Shown here piece after piece: positions 48,701 through 59,666 of a stretch of 64,000 nucleotides of DNA; position 1 is the stretch's first letter; every line of letters starts with the position of its first letter. Position numbers and translations under genes: made by a program. Below the pieces are notes generated by a model, which did not search any database, had not been told where the DNA came from, and worked only from the letters and a program-made list of their open reading frames with translations. Source of the stretch: Apis mellifera (taxonomy: Eukaryota > Arthropoda > Insecta > Hymenoptera > Apidae); assembly GCF_003254395.2 (NCBI RefSeq), contig NC_037649.1, positions 967,001-1,031,000 of the forward strand, read 5' to 3'.

Positions 48701-50628
48701 CTCCATTGCACCAAATTATCTCCACTTATCCTCATTTCGAATCGAATTTGCACAATTTCCACAATATATTTTTTTCCACATTCGAAGGGAAAAAGAAAAC
48801 GAAAATTGGACGATTCAAACGAGTCACCCTGTATAGAAATATTCCTCGTCGCGACTTTCTCGAACCTTCTCCTCGCTACTCGAGGATTACGAGAATATCG
48901 ATTGATCGACTCGATATCGATACATTCGACACACGAGATATAGAAACGAGAGAGTTTTGTGCCGCACGGCGTTGATTTTATCGGCGTTCCACTCGACCGC
49001 GAACCAGGTGACTTAATTAACGATTCGAAACGATCATTTTTTTCTTTCTTTTCTCTCTCTCTCTCTCTCCATTTGTTCCTACATTCGAGAAAGAACGTCG
49101 TCGTCTCCGTTTGATAAATATGCGAGCTTATACTTACGGTTTTGAAACCTTGAAAAAAAGTAAAGAAACATGTATAATAAGTTAAAGGATGGATGGAGTC
49201 GAGTTAATTTGTTGTTATCCTTTCTTTCTTTCTTTCTTTCTTTTCAGTGCGCAGGTGTGTGTAATTCGGTCACATCCATCGTCAGAAGAGAGAAGAAGAT
49301 TTTTCGGTATTTTCCTCACTGGAAAGGGAGGAAAAAACATCCTCCTTTCCTTTTTCTCTTTTAAACTCGCGGTTCTTAACGAATCTCTTCTGTGTGACAC
49401 AAATAATAGCGGCTCGAGGAGGCGTTTTTAAATTTTTGTTCATTGTATTTACGTGTTATTTGCTGCCACCAACGTTTCTACTTTTACTTTTCGCAGTGAC
49501 TTTTCTTCTTTTCAAATTAAGTCACGATGACTTCGGGATCGAGGAAAATCCTCCTTCGTGCGTCGAGACAAAATGTATAAATATAAACATAAATTTTACA
49601 TTTGAAGGAGAAGAAGAAGGATTTTCTTCCGAAGGTGAAGAAGAAAAATCGTTTTCGACAATTTCCTTTCTTTCCTTTCTTTATTGTTATTCCCCCAATT
49701 TCTCGACAATTAAACGAGCGTGCAAAAGGCTGTGGCGTTAGTCTCGACGCGAAAAAGGACGTCGTCGTATCCATCCATCATCGTCGACGAACGACAATGC
49801 AATTTAACGGCTACTTGTTTCTCAGTTTATTAAATGAGAAGAGGCAGGTGATCGTACTGTGCCATACGGTGTGTGGCTCGCATGCTCGCATGCGTGCTCG
49901 ATAAGATCGTGTGTGCATGTGCTCTCTCTTTCCTTCCGTGATTTCCATGCAGGTGTTTCAAAGCGTGAATGTACAACAACGTCACGTCATTCCGCCAACC
50001 GGGGTGGCAAGCAATTCTTAATCTGGATCTTTTACATCGATTCCATTTCCGGAATTCTAGACATTAATTTCCTCTTTTTTTTTCTCAACAGAAGAAGATA
50101 AGAAATTTTTGTTTATGAAATAAGAGAAATCAAAGTAAAGTAAATAATTATCGAGAGTGCGAGTCAATATATTTGAGAATATTATTTTCGATTTAATTAC
50201 TTTTATTATTCTCGATTAACTTGAGAAAGTGAAAGTATATCTAAAGATATTTAAAGATATGTTGAACAAAAAATCGAAGATTGTTCATCAAATTATAAAA
50301 CTAGATTCAGAGGCTCCATTTAAAAATTCTTAATATAAATCTTAAATCGATACAAGGAAGCCTCTGATCAATTATCTTTATCTATCTATTTATTTATGGA
50401 TCTATTTACTTATCATCAATTTTTTGCATTCTACAAAACACACTTGAGAATAGAAAACACTCGAGCAACTTCACTTTCAAAAATCGAGCCAGCCGCCACT
50501 CTCGACATTCTATCACGATTGCCACTCCTCGAGCGAAGATTGACCCACTCGAACCGAAAGAAACAACTTATTAATAGCCCCTTCCTGCAAAGATAAACCA
50601 ATTTCTATTCTCAAATACATATCACGCA

Positions 50629-50688
<60 letters not shown>

Positions 50689-53600
50689 GCTTGCCCATCA
50701 GGCAAGAATATATACACATATATATACAATCCCAATAATTCAAAGAATTCCAAGAAATCAACGTTGATCCAGTTCCGTCCAGAGTTGTGTGTCATGCTTT
50801 ACGTGATGTAAGAGGCAAACAACCGAAGAAGCTACATGCTTTCTTTCCATCGCGTGCAGATACGCAAATACACAAAGGAAATTTGTCACAAATTCCCAAT
50901 TAAAGAAAAAAAAAAAATAAAAGGAAGGGAGAAGAATAATGTGAATATAATCCAGGAGAATATTTTGGAGGAGAGGAAGTAGGATACTTTTTTTTTTCCT
51001 TCAGATATAATATAAATATTCGAGAAAAAAAGGAGAGGAGGAGAGAGGATACGGTTTCGTACGGTTCTCGATATTTGGTCGGTGGTCGTTCGCCGGAGGA
51101 CCTCGCTGAAGCTTACCCTCTTCCCTTGCTTTCCCCGGGCACCCTTCTCTCCCGGCAGACCGGGTGGTCCCGTCGGACCCAGCTCCCCCTTCTCGCCCTG
51201 GGGCCCTGTGTGCGTGTACACATCACGTGCATAAAATAAAACATGACACGTTTCTCTCGTTTCGCGCACCCACTCTCTCTCTCTCTCTCTCTCATCATGC
51301 ACAGATTTAATTGAATTGTATATCAATTATATTATAAGAAGGGAAATTAAATTCTTCTTTTGGAATATTATTTCTTTCGTATTTCTCTTTATTGCGTGTG
51401 TGTTTATATATGTGTGTGTGTATGTTTTTTGAATAATATTGATTTTTCGAACGAGAATTAGCATCTGTTTCGAAGAAACGGATTCGATTAAATTGATATT
51501 GTTAACCCGGTTAAGCTTTAATTATTGGAGTCTCGGGGAATTCGTAGAATTCGTAGACGTTGAACGTTTCAGTTGAGTTTATACGCGATATTTCACCTTC
51601 TTCCGTTCGATTGAATCCAGACAGAAGTCGCCTCCCCATTTAAACCGGTCTCGACTCTTAAGTGGCCAATATCCATCTGTATCTTGTACATATTGTACGT
51701 TATTCGAGGGTTTTTAAAAAGTGGTGACAATCGTTTTTGAAAGGATTTTAAATTTCGAGGAAATTTGATAATTCTTTCGTTCGATAATTCGATTTAATTA
51801 AGTGAAATTGTTTATACGAGTAAAATAAATCTTAATTGTAAGATTTTGTTTTAAAGGAAATTGTAAGATTTTGTTTGTAAGGAAAAGGGAGAGAGGAAGA
51901 TCTTGGAGGAGGATTTTTTTTCTTTTTTTCCTGCACACATTTTCGAGATTCGAAGATACAGGATCAATGAACTCTTGCTTTTTTTTTTTAATTATATTTT
52001 TTTAGAATTGTAATTAGAATTGGAGAGAAGAAGACGTGGCATCAGAAGAATTATTATTATTATTATATATTTCACATTTGATTTTAATAATTTCTTACAT
52101 TTTATCTCTAATTTTTCCTCGTAACAAAATATAGAAATTAATTCGTTCGAATAATAAATTTAATAATTTTAATAATAATTTTAATATACATTTTATCTCT
52201 AATTTTTCTTCGTAACAAAATATAGAAATTAATTCGTTCGAATAATAAATTTAATAATTTTAATAATAATTTTAATATACATTTTATCTCTAATTTTTCT
52301 TCGTAACAAAAATTAATTCGTTCGAACAATAAATTTAATAATTTTAATAATAATTTTAATAATCTCTTACATTTTATCTCTAATTTTTCCTCGTAACAAA
52401 ATATAGAAATTAATTCGTTCGAACATTTTATCTCTAATTTTTCCTCGTAACAAAATATAGAAATTAATTCGTTCGAACAATAAATTTAATAATTTTAATA
52501 ATTTCTTACATTTTATCTCTAATTTTTCCTCGTAACAAAATAAATTTTAATAATAAATAATTTTAATAATTTCTTATATTTTATCTCTAATTTTTCCTCA
52601 TAACAAAATATAGAAATTAATTCGTTCGAACAATAAATTTAATAATTTTAATAATAATTTTAATAATCTCTTACATTTTATCTCTAATTTTTCTTCGTAA
52701 CAAAATATAGAAATTAATTCGTTCGAACAATAAATTTTAATAATAAATAATTTTAATAATTTCTTATATTTTATCTTTAATTTTTCCTCGTAACAAAATA
52801 TAGAAATTAATTCGTTCGAACAATAAATTTAATAATTTTAATAATTTTTTACATTTTATCTCTAATTTTTTCTCGTAACAAAATATAAAAATTAATTCGT
52901 TCGAATAATAAATTTAATAATTTTAATAATTTCTTACATTTTATCTCTAATTTTTCCTCGTAACAAAATATAGAAATTAATTCGTTCGAATAATAAATTT
53001 AATAATTTTAATAATAATTTTAATATACATTTTATCTCTAATTTTTCTTCGTAACAAAAATTAATTCGTTCGAACAATAAATTTAATAATTTTAATAATA
53101 ATTTTAATAATCTCTTACATTTTATCTCTAATTTTTCCTCGTAACAAAATATAGAAATTAATTCGTTCGAACATTTTATCTCTAATTTTTCCTCGTAACA
53201 AAATATAGAAATTAATTCGTTCGAACAATAAATTTAATAATTTTAATAATAAATAATTTTAATAATTTTTTACATTTTATCTCTAATTTTTCCTTGTAAC
53301 AAAATATAGAAATTAATTCGTTCGAACAATAAATTTAATAATTTTAATAATAATTTTAATAATTTCTTACATTTTATCTCTAATTTTTCCTCGTAACAAA
53401 ATATAGAATATAGAAATTAATTCGTTCGAACAATAAATTTAATAATTTTAATAATTTTTTACATTTTATCTCTAATTTTTTCTCGTAACAAAATATAAAA
53501 ATTAATTCGTTCGAATAATAAATTTTATAATTTTAATAATTTCTTACATTTTATCTCTAATTTTTCCTCGTAACAAAATATAGAAATTAATTCGTTCGAA

Positions 53601-56600
53601 CAATAAATTTAATAATTTTAATAATCTCTTACATTTTATCTCTAATTTTTCCTCGTAACAAAATATAGAAATTAATTCGTTCGAACAATAAATTTAATAA
53701 CTTCTTACATTTTATCCAAAATTTAGCGTACAGCATAAATTTTTCCTCGTGACAAAATATTAAGAAATTAATTCGTTCGAAGAAAAACTTTTGGAGGAAA
53801 AGTAAGGAATTAAGCGGATGGATCGAGGCCTAACGGGCTATACTTAGGCATTTGATACCCGAGCTCGGCCGTAAATCGCTTTTGTCGCGCTTTCCACGCA
53901 CACGTACGTGGACAAATGATCGCTAGAAAGCGCAGAAAACGCGTGATATACTATCAGGATCACCGTTCCCCTGTCCGATTGATTTGTTACCTTCTCATGT
54001 ATTTCGTGGGCGGATTTATTGCAAACCCCAGTTATACAGGGTGTCCCTTTTTCACCTATAACTGGAAAATAATATAATCGTAACGATTGATGACTTTAAT
54101 TTGTTTTTTAAAATTACTCTTACTGATATTGAAAAGGAAGAAAAGAAGAAAATTTGCCGATTTTTTTAATTTCACGTCTGATCGAAAGTTCCACCATTTT
54201 TATTTTATTTCCAACATATTTTTGAGAATTTTTGTTCGTTTGTGTATGGAAAAATCTTGGCACACCCTGTATATATAATTTCTTCTCATTGCACCGCAAA
54301 TCCAGAAGTCGGATTATTTGATAAATAGTTAAGATAAACTTCTCTCATTGGTTACGCAATCATTTTTAGATTTCGTTTGAGTAAATATCAGGGACACCGG
54401 TGATAAATCTTGTGTGATATTCATTATTGGAATTGTTTGGAAAGCTTACCACCGATTTTTCCTTTTTTTTCGGATTCAAATACTAATCCGAGATTAGAAG
54501 AGAATTATTTATCACGCCGCGAAGTGAAAACATTTCCTCGTAAATTATTGAAACGAACGAGCACAACAAACTCGCGTTGCGTTTCATGCAATTTTTATTT
54601 ATATAAAAATAAAATTCTTTTTGTAAATTTTTAAAAAGAAAGGTATAATTTTTCCTTTTTTTTATATTCGATGATAGTAAAAATTTATTCTCTTTTAAAA
54701 TTTAAAAATAATGGATATCAAAATCTAGAGTTTGCTTTTGACGAATTGAAAAAAAATATTAATAAGAAGAAACGATTCTCTCGAATTAAAAATGAAAATT
54801 CAAAAGTTGAGGCTCTCAGAATATTTCGTATTCTAAAAATCGAGATCTTTCCCTGTTTTTCGAATTGAAGAATGCTCGCGCAACGAAAACAACTTGTTCC
54901 AATTATTTCAACTTCGTTCAAGACAAAACCGATAATCGACGGTGAGAAACAGGAAGAAGTATCTATTATAAATAAAAATCGAATTTTCTCAAATTTCATC
55001 TCAATAAAATGGATTAAAAATCGATATAAAATGCAATGAATGAAAGAGCTATGAAGAATCTTCAAATTTTGCCAAGTTTCGTTTATATTTAAATTTTTTC
55101 GAGAGTCTTATTTAAATTCTTAATTATCAATTCCAATTCAGCGAGAGACAATCGATTCGTTAACGGTACGAATATCGCGAATGTAGATTTACAATAATCC
55201 CATGGTAAACGCGGTCTCGAATAACAGTTACATCTCTAAAGGGGCATTAACTGTACCGCATTCCAATCGATTGAAATGAAGGCTGTATCGAATAGGAGGC
55301 GCACCTTAATGCGAATCAATTCCACTGCGAGAAGATAGCGGCAAACTCTCGCTAGAGGGGGCGCCGGTGAATTAGTGAAATCTGATCACGTTCACTTTGT
55401 ACGTGTGTAACCATTCGAACCGAAGTGTGCTTCCTCGTTCACTGTCACTTTTCCACGTGTATTTATTTCGTATCAAGTTGTATCAACGTTGCGGTAATAA
55501 AACGTGACGAAACAGTATTAAAGAAGGTTGTTAAATTGTGATACCTTCTATGTATATATATATATGTGTGTATTCTTTTTCTAAAAAAAGAAAAAGTACA
55601 ATGATTTGAAATATTGTATTGCAATTTTTTAAAATTTGTTTTATGTAATTTAAATTTAAGAATAATTTTATCAAAAGTATCTAAGTAATGTCTTTAATCT
55701 TTGTTATAATTTTTTATTAAAATTTGCTTTGTAATTTAAATTAATAATAATTTTATCAAAAGTATCCAAGTTATTTTTCATCTTTGTTATAATTTTTATA
55801 ATTGTTTTCTATTAGAATGACTTGAAATATGTATTGCAGTTTTTAATTAAAATTTGGTTATTTAATTTAATTTCTTAATTTAAATTAAGAATAATTTTAT
55901 CAAAAGTATGTAAGTTGTTTTTCATTTTTGTTATAATTTTTATAATTGTTTTTTTATTAGAATGCAATTTTTGATTAAAATTTGTTTTATGTAATTTAAA
56001 TTAAGAATAATTTTATTAAAAGTATCTAAGAATGTCTTTAATCTTTGTTATAATTTTTATAATTGTTTATATTAAATTAAAAATATAATGGTTTGAAATA
56101 TGTATTGCAATTTTTAATTAAAATTTGGTTATGTAATTTAAATTAAGAATAATTTTATCAAAAGTATCTAAGTAATGTCTTTAATCTTTGCTATAATTTT
56201 TTATTAAAATTTGCTTATATTTATTGCTTATATATAATTTTAAATTAATAATAATTTTATCAAAAGTATCTAAGGATGTTTTTAATTTTTGTTATAATTT
56301 TTATAATTGTTTATATTAGAATGATTTGAAATATGTATTGCAGTTTTTGATTAAAATTTGGTTATTTAATTTAATTTCTTAATTTAAATTAAGAATAATT
56401 TTATCAAAAGTATCTAAGTTTTTCATCTTTGTTATAATTTTTATAATTGTTTTTTTTTAGAATGCAATTTTTGATTATTAAAATTTGCTTAATGTAATTT
56501 AAATTAAGAATAATTTTATTAAAAGTATGTAAGTTGTTTTTCATCTTTGTTATAATTTTTATAATTGTTTTTTTATTAGAATGCAATTTTTGATTAAAAT

Positions 56601-59600
56601 TTAAATTAAGAATAATTTTATTAAAAATATCTAAGTAATGTTTTTAATCTTTGTTATAATTTTTATAATTGTTTTTTATTAGAATAATTTGAAATATATA
56701 TTGCAGTTTTTGATTAAAATTTGCTTTATGTAATTTAAATTAATAATAATTTTATCAAAAGTATCTAAGTTGTTTTTCATCTGTGTTATAATTTTTATGA
56801 TTCTTTATATTTAAAGTTTAAAGTTTAGTAGTTCATTAATTTTTTAATCTCTGTTTTTAAAATACATAATTAATGTAAAAAACTTTCATGTTTATTTGTA
56901 TTAATTATTTTTATTAATTTTGTTAAAAAACGTTTACTACTTATATCAACAAGCTTTATTATGTATTTTATCATGTATTGCTTGACATTCATTTGTCCAG
57001 GAATGATACAACCAATGCCACAAGTTTAATGATATTGGATAAATACTAGGAGAGTACAAAGTTGGATTGGTTTCAATCTGTTATTGAATTGTTTGTGAAT
57101 AACGTGTACATGTTTTATTGTGAGAAATATAGCTTTGCAAATTACCTATTGAGAAATACTTCATCCTGAGATTATTTGTTTGTGCAATGCATGTATCATT
57201 AGATTATCCTAGGAAATATTATATACATATCTGTTAAAGCTCGTAACATTTAATTAAATAATTATAATAAAGACATTTTTAACAATTTCTTAATAAATAC
57301 AATAGTTTTAAAAATTGGAAAATATTTCTATAACATTTTCTAGGACAGTCTAACAAAAAAGAGATTAAAATGGAATATGAGTAGGAAACAAAAACTGGAA
57401 ACTGCAAACATCTTTTTGCATTTACATAGAGTGTTAATGTATTCGTGGGCGATTTTTGAAGAGTCGATTTTAGACTAAACAAACATAAAAGTATGCAAAA
57501 ATTCCAATCGATTCATCAATCAATTTTGCATTATATCGAAATGGAGATAGAATGAGATATATTAAAAAAAAAAAAAAAATAATGAAATTTATAAATTTTT
57601 AAAATTTTAAGAATTATTAGGAATTATTTTTATTTTCATTTAAATTATCTCGCTTATTATTCATCTCCATCTAAAGAATTAAATTGTTTACAACTTGACA
57701 CAAATAATTGTCGATCGATATTTTTGAATAGCATTTTATATTTCATTTATCATCGTTTAAAGATCGATCATTCGATATATCAACACTCTGTATCCAAGCA
57801 ATAAATGTGCAAAAGATGTTCATTTTAATTAATTTTGATTAACTGCGTACGAATATATCATAGAAACGAATATTAAAAAAAATGTATGATTTGAAATGGA
57901 AGAATTGCTTTGTTTCAAAGTGGATCCTTTTTTTCAGAGAATAGAATTTTTCTTCCTAAAGGATATCCTTCTTTGCTTCGTTAAATGATGTCACACGATG
58001 CTCTTTTACCATATATAGCTCCAAGGCTATAGAGAGAGATAGCCTTCTCTAATGCCTTCAGTCATCCTGTTCGTTCAATCATTTCTTTTCATCTAACTGT
58101 GTCAAAGGAGGAAGTAAAATTATTTCTCTGAACCCAACGTAAGGCATGACTTTCTTTCTTTCTACCATTCGAAAAAAATGACATTGATAAATTGACAACA
58201 TTTTGTGAATTTTAACAGAGATTTGTATCGATTTTTATGAAGCAAATCATATTATATTCTTGGAAATTATCCTCGAATCGAATAGAAATTAAATGTAAAC
58301 GGAGAATATTTTGAAAATTGAAATTTCGAATACATTTGCTCAAAGAAGAAGAAGAAAATTGCTTATCCCAAAATAACCTTCCTCGAAACAAAGCAAACAG
58401 TTTCAAGAATATTCGTAGGCTCGATTAAAATTTCCTCGAACTTTTTAAAAATTGTATTAAAATAATATTTTTACAAAATTTTTTCATCTACATTTTTTCA
58501 ATAATACAAATATCATCCTCTTGTTGTATCAAATGAAATTTTGAAACGATTAATTAATAATTTTAAATAATTCTTCTTAAACAAATATATATATATGTTA
58601 TAAAAATAGTTCAAAAAAGTTATATAATGCCTTTGAACTATAGGTTTAATTAACAATGAATATTTATAAATTGCAATCCATCTTTTTGGAAACGTAGCTT
58701 TGCTTTGCTTGAACGAGCAAATTTCCCAGAGTGAAAATCTTTAAGTAAATGTAAAGCTTCTCTGCTTAATTTTCTGTGTATTTTGGATTGAAATATAAGT
58801 AGATTGTAGAGCGAAGGAAAAATGCAGTAAAAATCCAAAAAAGGCCAATTGAGATAATGAGTGTACAAATATTGTTCCCCAAATTTTCTGCCTAAATGAA
58901 CACGAATAATCTGTTATAATTGGTAATATGAATCTTCTGTTTTCTAATATCATGCTTTGGGAAACGAAAATTTATACATTCTCTCTAATAATAATAATAC
59001 ATGATACAATTAAATATAATTTCGCTTTTATATATATTTGTATTTACTTTTCTTTTTTTTTTATAATTCTAATAAAAATTCTTTGAAAAGAATAATTCAA
59101 TTTGGAAAAATGCAGATGGAAAATTTTGTTTCCAATAAAAATTATGCAGATTTAAATACATATTTTCTTGAAATCTTTTATAAAGTTCAAGGAACGTACA
59201 AAAATGTGATAATATTTGTACATTGTACATTATGCATGTAAATGAATGTACAAAATGACTCATAAGATGAAACATTCACTTCAATTAGGAGGATAGAAAA
59301 AATTTGTAAAAATATAAATATTCATTTAACATTTTTCTTGAATTGCTATTTTTTAAGAGAACAAAACAGAGTTGTCATCAAACTCAAAATTGTTCACTTT
59401 CTCTCAAGTTTTCAGTTCTTCAAGAATTCCAAGTACTTATAAATATTCTATAACACTTAATATTCCTCAGAATTTTATTAGAAAACAAAAGTGTTTCAGA
59501 ATAATATAATCTTGAATAACAAATATTCTTTTCCATTTATTATATAAAAAGTATCTTTAGTGAAATTAAATCATAAATATCATAAACATCATCTATAATA

Positions 59601-59620
59601 TATAATGTATATAATAATTT

Positions 59621-59666
<46 letters not shown>

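Noticed and set aside
53991..54055. Treating the GEKGTPCITG exon as constitutive
   Set aside because: Its out-phase (0) cannot join exon 51205, which needs phase 1. It could only be an alternative to that exon.
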